NCBI RefSeq assembly: GCF_014200595.1
Contig: NZ_JACHCG010000001.1
Coordinates: 2,480,001-2,544,000 of the forward strand
Direction: 5' to 3'
Origin: Pedobacter cryoconitis
GTDB taxonomy: Bacteria; Bacteroidota; Bacteroidia; Sphingobacteriales; Sphingobacteriaceae
DNA length: 64,000 bases
Below are positions 37,710 through 45,995 of the stretch, in pieces (position 1 is the stretch's first letter; every line of letters starts with the position of its first letter). A model generated the notes under the pieces. It made no database searches, was not told where the DNA came from, and saw nothing but the letters and a program-made list of their open reading frames with translations. Made by a program: the position numbers and the translations under genes.

Positions 37710-37727
37710 GTGAGTGATTCGGTGAGT
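37710..37727 (+). repeat. Island-end repeat, left copy (candidate integrase arm site)
   Basis: GTGAGTGATTCGGTGAGT lies about 90 bp inside attL and itself contains two GTGAGT units. A copy with two mismatches lies just inside attR at 59590-59607. Inverted half-copies (ACTCAC at 37745-37750, TCACTCAT near 37785) follow. Such terminal repeats commonly bind the arm domain of tyrosine integrases. Confidence 0.6.
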
Positions 37728-37852
37728 AAATTTTGGGATATTCAACTCACCAGAATGAATGTAAATATTTGATTTACAAAAAGTTCACTCATTGAACGAC
37801 TTGATGCGTTTAGACTGCAAGGCTAACTTTGTTTAACCTTAAATCAGTCATT

Positions 37853-39163
37853 ATGAAAACGAATTTCAATCTGCTTTTCTATTTGAAGAAACCAAAAAAC
37901 TATGTTAAAGGGGCTATCCCAATCTATTTAAGGATTACCGTAGACGGAAAACCTGCGGAACTATCAACTAGCAGAGAATGTGAACCCGAATTGTGGAATG
38001 CCAAAGCTGGACACATTGAAGGTACTAAAGAAGAGGCCAAAACCCTGAACAGCTATCTGGACAAGATGAAAGCCGGGGTTACTGCTTCTCATACACAGTT
38101 ATGTAAGGAAGATGCAGAAATTACTTCTCAGGTGATTAAAAGCAAGTATCTCGGTAAAGCAGAAAAAATGCATACCATTTGCGAGGCTATCAAAATCCAC
38201 AACAAAAACATGGCGGAATTGGTGGAAAAGGAAGACTATGCCGAAGGAACGCTAAAAAGATTTGAAATACTGGAAAGGCATGTTAAAGATTATTTATCCT
38301 TTAAATACCAGAAAAGTGATCTAAACATCAGGAGTATTGATTACGAGTTCATAGATGGCTTTGATTTCTACCTCCATACCTCAAAGGATAACGGGGCAAA
38401 CACTGCAAGTAAGCATCTTAAAAATCTTGGTAAAATTGTACGTATCTGCCTAAAAAATAAATGGATTAGTAGTGACCCCTTCTTAGGATATAAGTTGACA
38501 TCAAAACCCGTACTTCGGAATTACTTAACCCTGGATGAACTTCAAAGGATTGCAGATAAAAATTTCACTACTGAAAGACTTTCACAGGTACGGGACTTTT
38601 TCTTGTTTAGCTGTTATACAGGGCTGTCATATGCCGATGTGAAAAAGCTAAAACTATCAGATATACGTATCGGAATTGATGGGCAAAATTGGCTATTTAG
38701 TTATAGAAAAAAGACGGGTACACAGTTAGCTGTTCCCCTGCTGCCAGTTGCACTGGATATTTTGAACAGATACAAAAACTATCCATTTTGTATCAACTAT
38801 GACAGGGCTTTGCCAATTTCCAGTAACCAGAAGATGAACGAGTATCTGGTAGAAATAGCCGACCTTTCAGACGTTTACCAAACATTGGGGAACCGGATTG
38901 CAAAGCGCACCTTTGCAACTACTGTAACCCTGTTGAACGGTGTGCCTATTGAAAGCGTTTCTAAAATGATGGGACATACTAATATACGTACTACCCAGCT
39001 TTACGCTAAAATGATGGATGAAAAGGTAAGTAAAGACATGGCACCATTGATGGCAATGTTCACAACAAGCTTTGAAGCAGGTATAAAAATGATGGAAGCA
39101 AAAGAAACAGCGGAATCACCGAATTTGACCTTAGTGCCGGAGCAGTATTACAAAGCAATTTAA
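37853..39163 (+). CDS. Tyrosine-type site-specific integrase (CTnDOT-like)
   Basis: A 436-residue integrase from the ATG at 37853, chosen over an in-frame TTG 24 bp upstream. It has an arm-binding and SAM-like N-terminal half (about residues 1-210) and a catalytic domain (220-410). Box I reads CYTGLSYADV with Ser259 where most recombinases have Arg, a change also known in the CTnDOT integrase. The hairpin Lys (RKKTG, about 287), box III His375 (GHTNIRTTQ) and nucleophile Tyr384 (LYAK) are present. Box II, normally His-x-x-Arg, reads RIAKRTFAT (Arg348-x-x-Lys351), so activity may be altered. It is adjacent to attL. Confidence 0.92.
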   Translation: MKTNFNLLFYLKKPKNYVKGAIPIYLRITVDGKPAELSTSRECEPELWNAKAGHIEGTKEEAKTLNSYLDKMKAGVTASHTQLCKEDAEITSQVIKSKYLGKAEKMHTICEAIKIHNKNMAELVEKEDYAEGTLKRFEILERHVKDYLSFKYQKSDLNIRSIDYEFIDGFDFYLHTSKDNGANTASKHLKNLGKIVRICLKNKWISSDPFLGYKLTSKPVLRNYLTLDELQRIADKNFTTERLSQVRDFFLFSCYTGLSYADVKKLKLSDIRIGIDGQNWLFSYRKKTGTQLAVPLLPVALDILNRYKNYPFCINYDRALPISSNQKMNEYLVEIADLSDVYQTLGNRIAKRTFATTVTLLNGVPIESVSKMMGHTNIRTTQLYAKMMDEKVSKDMAPLMAMFTTSFEAGIKMMEAKETAESPNLTLVPEQYYKAI

Positions 39164-39178
39164 TCAATGATCATAAAT

Positions 39179-39208
39179 ACGCCCGAAGAACAATCTTTGG
39201 GCGTTTTC
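39179..39208 (+). terminator. Terminator after the integrase gene
   Basis: The 10-bp stem ACGCCCGAAG / CTTTGGGCGT (one G-U pair) with loop AACAAT is followed by TTTTCTATTTTA. Confidence 0.85.
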
Positions 39209-39248
39209 TATTTTAGACGGGACAGCACTGGGATTCTCACAGCCCAAA

Positions 39249-39352
39249 GTGGTAAGCAGAAAAACCAACGGCTACCACTCCGTATATGCTCCAAACGGGA
39301 ACATGTGTGAAGGATTGTGCGATGGGGTTCCGTAGGCCGCAAATGAGTGCGG
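39249..39352. other. GC-richer intergenic stretch with three short hairpins
   Basis: Between the integrase terminator and the DUF2185 gene lie stems GTGGTA/TACCAC (39249-39278), CCGT/ACGG (39280-39298) and CCGCA/TGCGG (39337-39352). The stretch is visibly richer in G and C than its surroundings and holds no credible reading frame. It could be a small RNA or a remnant of a lost gene. Confidence 0.35.
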
Positions 39353-39391
39353 GGAGATTAAGCAGGTTTTAAATTAGATAGATATTAAGAT

Positions 39392-40024
39392 TTACACGAC
39401 TGGAAGGTAACTACCGGTTTCATCATCTTTTGAAAACTCTGAACCTATTGGCTCATCAAGAAGATGAATAAAGCTATCATCAAGGTTTAACACCTTTCCA
39501 ATTGAGATGTATTGTAAATTTGTAACATCGTCAACGTATTCTTGCGTCTCATAATCGCTCATCATTGTCCAACCAGAATAATCTTCATCATCAATTTCTT
39601 CCCGGTATAATCTTCCGACAAGATACCCTTCATTCATGATATGGTTGGAAACAAAGCATTTTTTTGTGAATTTTTGAATCACCTCAGCTAAAGGATCTTC
39701 AACAATTAATTCTTCCAGCGTGTCATATTGAATAATATGCTCTCTCCTGAATACAATGGAATCTCCTTCACTTAAATCTTTAATATGAAACGGAGCGTTA
39801 TCTAAAGTACCTGAATAATTACCATCTTCATCAACTGAATCCATAATAACCCACATTCTTTCCGCACTTGGGTCTTCGGGTTCATCAGATTCAAAAGAAA
39901 AGATTAGTTTCACTGTTGTTTCTCCAGGCTTTAACTTATCAATAATATCGTCAGATGGCCTATAGAAGGTATATGGCGCTTCCTCTCGAATTTCATTAGT
40001 GTTCTCTAATCTCCAACTAGGCAT
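39392..40024 (-). CDS. DUF2314-DUF2185 (Imm33-like) protein
   Basis: A 210-residue acidic cytoplasmic protein. The first part (VKLIFSFE...AERMWVIM...GTLDNAPF, about residues 37-95) matches the DUF2314 pattern. The second part (CFVSNHIMNEGYLVGRLYREE to LLDEPIGSEF, about 123-200) matches DUF2185, also described as the immunity domain Imm33. Immunity proteins of this kind neutralise polymorphic toxins, but no toxin gene lies beside it. It may be an orphan immunity gene or have a different role. It is co-transcribed behind the small HTH gene (38-bp gap). Confidence 0.72.
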   Translation of the reverse strand: MPSWRLENTNEIREEAPYTFYRPSDDIIDKLKPGETTVKLIFSFESDEPEDPSAERMWVIMDSVDEDGNYSGTLDNAPFHIKDLSEGDSIVFRREHIIQYDTLEELIVEDPLAEVIQKFTKKCFVSNHIMNEGYLVGRLYREEIDDEDYSGWTMMSDYETQEYVDDVTNLQYISIGKVLNLDDSFIHLLDEPIGSEFSKDDETGSYLPVV

Positions 40025-40062
40025 AAGATTTAATAATTTACAGGAAACTAATCCAATTTACG

Positions 40063-40383
40063 CTACTTGGTATTTTTATTTTTATGCTGGGCAAGCTTAT
40101 TTATTATCTTTTTCTCAGTTTCAACCTGGATAACATTCAGTATTAGATTTGGATCAATATTGAAAATGTAAGCCATACGAAGAATCTCTGATACAGTAAA
40201 CTTCTCAGGATCTGCTAATTTAACAGAGTACCGTTCCGAATTAATTCCAAGTTGTTTAATAACCTTGGTTGGGTATAATTCGGAGATGTCATACATTTTT
40301 TTGATTTTACTTGTTTCAAATAGTGCACCTATCGATGAAAGATCTTTTTCTGGATCATTATTAATAAGTTTCCAATTAGCCAT
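40063..40383 (-). CDS. Small XRE-like helix-turn-helix protein
   Basis: A 106-residue protein. Residues about 37-85 follow the pattern of a lambda/XRE-type DNA-binding domain (VIKQLGINSERYSVKLADPEKF, then SEILRMAYIFNIDPNLIL). The C-terminal tail is lysine-rich. It is first in a two-gene unit with the DUF2185 gene and is likely a local regulator. The match is by pattern, not by a close homologue. Confidence 0.6.
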   Translation of the reverse strand: MANWKLINNDPEKDLSSIGALFETSKIKKMYDISELYPTKVIKQLGINSERYSVKLADPEKFTVSEILRMAYIFNIDPNLILNVIQVETEKKIINKLAQHKNKNTK

Positions 40384-40768
40384 ATTCTTACGTTTTGAAC
40401 TAAAGTCGTTAATTGGAAACTAATCATATGTTAAAAAGAACCATTAGTAATTTATAAAATACTTTTAGTTTGTTTTTGTGATGACTTATTACTAAGTTTG
40501 GATAATGATAGATTAAAAATTATTTTTAGCGTTTACTTCATAAAATATTGAAGCATTCGCACTTCGAGTCTCGTCTTAGAAACCTGAGAAATTTCAAATG
40601 GATACGAGAGGTAAGTGTAGTGCTCACGTCATAGGCGTGAGCCTGCTTTCCGTATCCGGGCTTCTCAGGGCCTCTAAGGCGGTAAGTGGGTTTCACGCCT
40701 TATTTTTTTGCGATCAACTCTCTTATATATGACTCATTTCACAGTTCAACCAACTAAAATGAGAATAT
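40384..40768. other. Divergent intergenic region holding a structured element
   Basis: The 385-bp gap separates the small HTH gene (minus) from the HEPN-family gene (plus). About 40384-40560 is AT-rich with no recognised signal. The right part holds the nested hairpin element described separately. Confidence 0.6.
40573..40710 (+). ncRNA. Candidate structured RNA with overlapping terminator
   Basis: Four nested perfect or near-perfect stems stack on one axis: P1 40573-40580 with 40673-40680 (one G-T pair), P2 CCTGAGAA (40583-40590) with TTCTCAGG (40662-40669), P3 GGATACG (40600-40606) with CGTATCC (40651-40657), and P4 GCTCACG (40622-40628) with CGTGAGC (40636-40642). A terminator stem TAAGGCG/CGCCTTA (40675-40681, 40696-40702) followed by TTTTTTT uses bases of the P1 3' strand, so P1 and the terminator exclude each other. 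This resembles an attenuator or riboswitch in front of the gene at 40769, or an independent small RNA. No known family was recognised. Confidence 0.55.
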
Positions 40769-41665
40769 ATGGAAATGCACATCCTTTCAGCAGCAGATCA
40801 ACAGGCAAACTATTTTAAAACGTTCGTCAAGTCCCTGGTTGAGAAATTTCAACCCTTACAGCTTTTCTGCTTTGCCAAAACCAATCTATTATCGGAAACC
40901 ACTGGCTGTTTCCGGGATCAGGAGAATACTCATCATTGCAACTATTGTCTGTTAATGGTGACAGAAACCAGTGTCCGAATTGATCATGAGGTACAGGAGT
41001 TTACGAATGTACGCTACCGAAAAGGTAATGTTTCTATTATCTGTCATGGTCAGGAGTCCATTTTAGAGGCGATTAAAGCGAATAACAGATTTTTTATGAC
41101 TGTTTATACTTCCGGAAAGCTTCTGTATTGTCACGATGGTATGAGCCACTTTGATTTTACCGGGAAATTTATCCCTACGCAATCAGCAAATAAGGCGCAG
41201 AAACATTTTAACCACCGTATGCCATTGGCGGAAGGTTTTTTACATGGTGCGGGAGAGTGCCTTGCCAAGAAGGATTTTAATATTTCTGCTTTCATGCTTC
41301 ACCAGGTTGTAGAGCAATGTTGTATCCTCCTAATCCGGGTACATCTTGCTTACCGTTCAGAGGTACATAATCTACTTCGTATGCTACGGTTATGCGGTTC
41401 TTTTTCTGACAAACCCATTAAAACGTTTTTATCCGGTAACCGGGAAGATGAAAGGCTTTTTGACCTGCTGATGAAAAGCTATTCCGGTTCCCGTTATGGA
41501 ACAGGTTTCTCTGTTTCGGGAGACGATGCCCAAAGCCTGTTTGATCGTACTTCATTTTTCGTAAGCCTAGTTAAAGATATGTGCAGGGCAAAAATTGAAG
41601 AGCTGGAACATGGAGGTCTCTTGTATAAAGAATTGAAAGGAGAAAGTGAGGTAACAATTGATTAA
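40769..41665 (+). CDS. HEPN-domain protein with degenerate nucleotidyltransferase-like N-terminus
   Basis: A 298-residue protein common in Bacteroidota mobile elements. Residues about 10-130 resemble a nucleotidyltransferase fold but lack the Gly-Ser and paired-Asp catalytic motif. Residues about 150-290 look like a HEPN domain, with FMLHQVVEQCCILLI (His178) and a following RSEVHNLLRML. HEPN proteins are often RNases or regulators of nucleotidyltransferase toxins. The canonical Arg-x4-6-His is not clear here (Arg-x3-His), so RNase activity is doubtful. It starts 59 nt after the structured element's T-run and overlaps or abuts the next gene. Confidence 0.65.
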   Translation: MEMHILSAADQQANYFKTFVKSLVEKFQPLQLFCFAKTNLLSETTGCFRDQENTHHCNYCLLMVTETSVRIDHEVQEFTNVRYRKGNVSIICHGQESILEAIKANNRFFMTVYTSGKLLYCHDGMSHFDFTGKFIPTQSANKAQKHFNHRMPLAEGFLHGAGECLAKKDFNISAFMLHQVVEQCCILLIRVHLAYRSEVHNLLRMLRLCGSFSDKPIKTFLSGNREDERLFDLLMKSYSGSRYGTGFSVSGDDAQSLFDRTSFFVSLVKDMCRAKIEELEHGGLLYKELKGESEVTID

Positions 41666-41669
41666 GGAA

Positions 41670-42983
41670 ATGACCAACCCCGGAAAATATCATTACTATA
41701 CACTGCCACTGGAAAAAGGCACGGTTAGATTAACCTTAGAGACCTTAAACAAACACTCTGATTTTAGATTTCCGGAGCGTCCATATCTGGTAATTAGAAA
41801 AAGGACAATATCGTTCCAGAATGAGGTGTTGATTTTAGGCATCCGTTTGGGAGAAGAAAAGGAAGAACGAGTATATATCAGGGTTTTGCAGGAAGAGTTA
41901 AGGGTCAGTTGCAGCGTGGACACTGATCATACCTATTTGAGCCGTTACGCCTATTTTGCTTTATATTCTTTTACTTGGTCGGGTGGTGGTTATAATTTTG
42001 GTAAATATTACTGGCCGGACTTTTTCGACGCCAAAACAGGCAAAAGCAAATACCTGACGGTCATCATTGACAGGGCGGGAACGGATATTAAAAGAAAGCC
42101 TAAATATGCCTTTTTTCATAAACCAGGGGATAAATTGATCTACCCATTTAGAAGAAAGAAAGCAATAACTACCGCTACGCCAGCACTTGAAAAAGATAAT
42201 GTCAACCAGTTTAACCCTTACGCTATCGGCTATTGCCTTGCCGATACCCAATTAAGTTCAGCCCGCTCCGCTCATTTCCCTTTAATTGTGCGCTATAGAG
42301 GTATCTGGGACAAGAACCAGCGTGAGATCAAAGGCTTTAATCAGTTTGTGGTCACCCCTAATCAAGCCATTGCCAATTATTATACACCCATGCAGGAGAA
42401 GATCAATGTGCTTTGCCGAAAAATGCAAACACTTGCCCCCATCAAAATACCTGAATACCGTAGTACAGACAAAGAGAAACAGGCAGTCAAACGGGAGAAT
42501 CTCAGAATGTTGAAATTAGTCTATGCCCTATGGCAAAAGGCCGTTCCACTGCTACAGACACAACCCTTTACGCATTATCTTTTTACCCATGGTTTGCGCA
42601 ACGTGAAAGGGAAACCCCGAAAGCAGGATATGAAAGCCTGCACCTTTTCCAGTGAAAGCCCACGGCTTTGTTTTTTATTGGTGGGTAAAGGAGACTACTA
42701 CGAACTGGAACTGCGCTTTAAAGCAGAAGGTAAATTTTACGTGCCGAACGAATGCAACCCTACGTTTTTTATCCATTCAACAGCAGCACCTTATCGGTTT
42801 TACCTGATGGATTCGATTACAGATTATCATGTGTTGTGTTTTTTTGAAAGGCACAATTTTAAGTTGTCCGTACTCAAATGCCACTATCAGGGTCATTTTA
42901 AAACATTTATAGATCGGCTTGCAGAAGCCTATGAATTAACAACTAAAGGAATTGACAGCCATGAAAAGGAAAAAAATCAATAA
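41670..42983 (+). CDS. Conserved hypothetical protein of the island
   Basis: A 437-residue protein from the ATG at 41670, preceded by AAGGAA; an in-frame TTG at 41658 is less likely. No catalytic motif, membrane segment or signal peptide is evident. It has many aromatic residues and several Cys/His (for example HVLCFFERHNFKLSVLKCHYQGH near the C-terminus). It is tightly packed between the HEPN-family gene and a 91-residue gene with which it overlaps. It is probably part of one operon, 40769-43236. Function unknown. Confidence 0.7.
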   Translation: MTNPGKYHYYTLPLEKGTVRLTLETLNKHSDFRFPERPYLVIRKRTISFQNEVLILGIRLGEEKEERVYIRVLQEELRVSCSVDTDHTYLSRYAYFALYSFTWSGGGYNFGKYYWPDFFDAKTGKSKYLTVIIDRAGTDIKRKPKYAFFHKPGDKLIYPFRRKKAITTATPALEKDNVNQFNPYAIGYCLADTQLSSARSAHFPLIVRYRGIWDKNQREIKGFNQFVVTPNQAIANYYTPMQEKINVLCRKMQTLAPIKIPEYRSTDKEKQAVKRENLRMLKLVYALWQKAVPLLQTQPFTHYLFTHGLRNVKGKPRKQDMKACTFSSESPRLCFLLVGKGDYYELELRFKAEGKFYVPNECNPTFFIHSTAAPYRFYLMDSITDYHVLCFFERHNFKLSVLKCHYQGHFKTFIDRLAEAYELTTKGIDSHEKEKNQ

Positions 42984-43236
42984 GAAGCTGAATTACCAGC
43001 CTACCAAGCTGCAAAAACATAAACTAGAGAACCCATTTGATGTAATGGATTATTTCTTTCATGATTTCCCTATCCATGAGACAAGGGATAACCTATGGGA
43101 ATTGTATAAAGGATGGGTTTATAATTCATCACAATATGCCAATGAACAGATTACTAAAGACATGCTCTGCTTTTATACGCAGTTCAGCGAATTTTTAGAT
43201 GCCTGTTATGTCTTCACCTCAAAGAAAGCCAAATGA
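42961..43236 (+). CDS. Small conserved hypothetical protein
   Basis: A 91-residue protein from the ATG at 42961, which overlaps the previous gene by 23 bp and has AAAGGA upstream. The N-terminus is highly basic (KRKKINKKLNY), followed by an aromatic, helical segment (FDVMDYFFHDFPIHETRDNLWELYKG, given here only in part as a pattern). It may be a nucleic-acid-binding accessory protein, but no domain was recognised. Confidence 0.6.
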   Translation: MKRKKINKKLNYQPTKLQKHKLENPFDVMDYFFHDFPIHETRDNLWELYKGWVYNSSQYANEQITKDMLCFYTQFSEFLDACYVFTSKKAK

Positions 43237-43266
43237 GTATGAACTGGTAATTATCAAATTCCCGTT

Positions 43267-44019
43267 ATGAAAAGAAGCACTGCACAACCAATTGTAATTC
43301 CCATGGACTTTAAAGTAGCTTGTAGTATTTATAAACTCGATATAGCGGAGGTGCTACAGATATTTATTGACCATGTGAGTATATATGACATCATTAACCA
43401 GACTTATCACGAGGGGTTTTCAGAGGCTTGCCATGCAATGATCTGGTATGTAAAGAAAAAAAGAAAGACTTCCATCAATAGCAAAGCAATGAAAAAATGC
43501 AGTGCATTATTCGGGGAAAATATCAGGCAGATTGAAATCTTAGCCAAGATGAAAAGAAGAGGTTGGAAAACCACTACCAAACGTGGTTATACCCGTTGTT
43601 TTGTCGAAAATATTTTCAATTCAATGGAACGCCTGCATACACCCTCTGATGTTTTGTATCTTGATGAATTTTCTACTTTGAAGTTAAGCAAGGATTTTTG
43701 TGTCCTTTGTGAAGCATACAACTGTTATCCAAAAGAATTTCTTGAATATTTTATGGGTTACATTTCCTTATCAGATGCCCACGCATGTGAGGGAATTAAA
43801 GGATATACAAATTTCATCTTTGAATTTTTCTTTAAGATCGCTAATGGTTTTGGAAGGGACACCCCTTTCATGTTTGATCTTACGGATGATGAAATTGATT
43901 TTTATCACCGAATGGAAGAAGTCAGACTCGAAGTCTACATTATCCGTGACCTGCTGGAAAGGGCAGATACTTTAAGAGATTTTTATCAAGCATATTATCA
44001 AACCATTAATCCAAACTAA
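43267..44019 (+). CDS. Hypothetical protein with two copies of a DFxxxC helical motif
   Basis: A 250-residue protein. Two segments resemble each other: PMDFKVACSIYKLDIAEVLQ (from about residue 12) and LSKDFCVLCEAYNCYPKEFL (from about residue 142). Each is followed by an aliphatic helix ending in a Val/Ile-Ser pair. The same motif starts the broken gene at 44030. It looks like a small repeat family of unknown function within the island, not seen elsewhere in the window. Confidence 0.6.
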   Translation: MKRSTAQPIVIPMDFKVACSIYKLDIAEVLQIFIDHVSIYDIINQTYHEGFSEACHAMIWYVKKKRKTSINSKAMKKCSALFGENIRQIEILAKMKRRGWKTTTKRGYTRCFVENIFNSMERLHTPSDVLYLDEFSTLKLSKDFCVLCEAYNCYPKEFLEYFMGYISLSDAHACEGIKGYTNFIFEFFFKIANGFGRDTPFMFDLTDDEIDFYHRMEEVRLEVYIIRDLLERADTLRDFYQAYYQTINPN

Positions 44020-44029
44020 GCCTAATCCT

Positions 44030-44407
44030 ATGGAAACGACTATTCAACTTACCTTGTCAGAGGATTTTAATACCCTCTGCTCAATCTACCAGATTAAGCC
44101 GGAATTTTTTATTCAAACCTTCATTGATCAGGTATCCCTGCCGGAATATTACAGCCGACCAAATGATAAAAACTGATGGGGAACATTATTTTTCCTTCAA
44201 TTTTTGGAAGTTGAATATTCCCATTATCGGGTGAACAGAGAACTTGAAAACAAGTTTCTTACCTCCTTTAACAGGGCTGTCAAGTACAATTTTGACGCTA
44301 ACCCGGCACATAATGAAACTTCTTTAAATACCGGAAGAGAGATTATGAGGCAATGGCTAAAAGCGGTTTTAGCAGAGCGGGCGAAGTATATTACCGATAA
44401 TTTGTAA
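44030..44407 (+). pseudogene. Paralogue of the DFxxxC protein interrupted by TGA
   Basis: One frame runs from the ATG at 44030 (METTIQLTLSEDFNTLCSIY) through a TGA at 44174-44176 to a stop at 44407. The text on both sides of the stop is smooth (PNDKN, stop, WGTLFFLQFLEVEYSHY), so a single C-to-T change of CGA is the simplest cause. Without it the product would be about 125 residues. The N-terminus is paralogous to both motif copies of the gene at 43267. Two separate small proteins are possible but less likely. Confidence 0.65.
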
Positions 44408-44442
44408 TAGCAATCCCGGGTACAGAATTACAAGCAAATGAA

Positions 44443-45432
44443 TTAGTATCGCATGCCCTGATTTTGATCTTCACTTTGATCTTTACCTCTTTTCTTCTTT
44501 TTCCTTTTTGGTATAGGAGCTGATTCGGGCGCTACATATATGGGCTCCATCAAAATGCTCCACAAATCAACAGCGAATTTCCCTGTCGGGCTGGTCATTT
44601 CCCCAATACTTCCAAACAATCCTTCTGCCACCTCCATGCTGATGTCTTTCAGTATTTGAGAGCGTTCAGCTTGCTGGTTTGGAATGCCGTCCAAAATCTT
44701 CATCTGTGCCTTTTGTTCGGTTGTTCCATTTTTCATGGTATTGGCATAGGTTAAAGTATCTTTCAGCCCCCTGTCAAAATCAAACATCGTATCAAAAAGC
44801 TTTTCGCCGGATTGTTTAAACGCAGTTCGGTCAAACTCACCCAGTTTAGCGGAATGCTCCTTGTTCTTTCCCTTAGAGGTATTCTGTGGGCTAAGCTTAA
44901 TCGTATTGGTGAGGTCTTTACGGCTCACAATGATCTGAATGTGATCCTGCCGTCCCTCTTTGCGTTCCCCCTTTTGCCGGGTTCCTTGTTTAACTTCCTT
45001 GTCGTCATGTTTATAATAGCGAAAGTTTTCATGTTTGGCGTACCATAGCAGGTCTTTATGGCTATTGATTCCTGGTCTTTTAAAGTTTCTGGCGTACTCG
45101 TCCATCACCTTAACGGCAAATTCTTTCAGCTTTTCCTTTGCGCCATGCTCACCGTAGGTCTGGTAAAGGTGTGCCAGTTCCTTTTGACTGGGACTAACGT
45201 TGATCAGGAAAAACTTACTGTCGTTACGGCCAAGTTTGGCAATGTTGCGGTCAATCTTCATTCTGACTTCCTGCCTGCTGATTTCGTTGCCCATACCGTT
45301 AAACCAGTTTTCATGACCTAGAACCCGGCCTTTTTCGGCCTGTAAACGGTTCTCTTTTTCCAGGTAGTTGACCAGTGCCCCGCTGCTGCCTTTGTTATTT
45401 CCTGTTTCCGATGCGGTGATGTTGATGAACAT
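44443..45432 (-). CDS. Relaxase-like mobilisation protein (DUF5712 type)
   Basis: A 329-residue protein that probably nicks the element's transfer origin. The N-terminus MFINITASETGNNKGSSGAL, the motif RQDHIQIIVSRKD (residues about 155-167; likely metal or HUH-type histidine) and the lysine-rich middle fit the DUF5712 relaxase-like family of Bacteroidota. The C-terminal tail is very basic (PKRKKKKRGK). The catalytic Tyr cannot be assigned with certainty. It starts 2 bp after the BfmA/BtgA-like gene. Confidence 0.75.
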   Translation of the reverse strand: MFINITASETGNNKGSSGALVNYLEKENRLQAEKGRVLGHENWFNGMGNEISRQEVRMKIDRNIAKLGRNDSKFFLINVSPSQKELAHLYQTYGEHGAKEKLKEFAVKVMDEYARNFKRPGINSHKDLLWYAKHENFRYYKHDDKEVKQGTRQKGERKEGRQDHIQIIVSRKDLTNTIKLSPQNTSKGKNKEHSAKLGEFDRTAFKQSGEKLFDTMFDFDRGLKDTLTYANTMKNGTTEQKAQMKILDGIPNQQAERSQILKDISMEVAEGLFGSIGEMTSPTGKFAVDLWSILMEPIYVAPESAPIPKRKKKKRGKDQSEDQNQGMRY

Positions 45433-45434
45433 AT

Positions 45435-45983
45435 TTATAAGTTTTCAAGTGAACGCCATAAATTGGTTTGCAGTTCTTCCTTTTTGACGCTGGATACAGG
45501 CCAGCCTAATGATTCCCTTTGCGTGATGTAATGTTCGATGATCTTTTTAAACCGTACTTTTAACAAAGCTTTTTCATCCATTTGGGCTTGTATTCTTGCG
45601 ATGCCTTTATTGATCGCATTAACATGTGAGGAGAGCTGAACAGTCTTTTTTGCCTCTTCGGCCAGATACGCAGAAATAGCTTTAAAATAGATGCTGTGTT
45701 GTTTTGCTATAGCGGTCAATATTCCACTGGCGGTAAGGATGGGAAGCAGGAAATCACTTTCCTGGGTCTTAAAGAAAGCAATAATCCTGCTGTTTCCGCT
45801 AACCAGTTCCTTTTTGAGTAGTTCATCACCCAGGTCTAGGGGGTCTTTCTTACTCCGATAGAAATAATCTACCATCTGTACCACTACCAGCTTTTTTGTC
45901 CTGCCTAATTTTAAAGCGATCTTTTCGAGTTTTTGATCGGTGGCTACAGGGTAGCGCACCGATTTTGTATTCATGTCTTCCAT
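45435..45983 (-). CDS. BfmA/BtgA-family mobilisation accessory protein
   Basis: A 182-residue helical DNA-binding-type protein. The N-terminal pattern (VRYPVATDQKLEKIALKLGRT, then VVVQMVDYFYRSKKDPLDLG) is characteristic of BfmA/BtgA proteins, which bind oriT and aid the relaxase in Bacteroides mobilisable elements. It is directly upstream of the relaxase gene. Confidence 0.82.
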   Translation of the reverse strand: MEDMNTKSVRYPVATDQKLEKIALKLGRTKKLVVVQMVDYFYRSKKDPLDLGDELLKKELVSGNSRIIAFFKTQESDFLLPILTASGILTAIAKQHSIYFKAISAYLAEEAKKTVQLSSHVNAINKGIARIQAQMDEKALLKVRFKKIIEHYITQRESLGWPVSSVKKEELQTNLWRSLENL

Positions 45984-45995
45984 GCGCTGACGTGT

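Noticed and set aside
40573..40710. Retron non-coding RNA or group II intron
   Set aside because: No reverse transcriptase gene is present in the window and no intron domain V/VI pattern was recognised.
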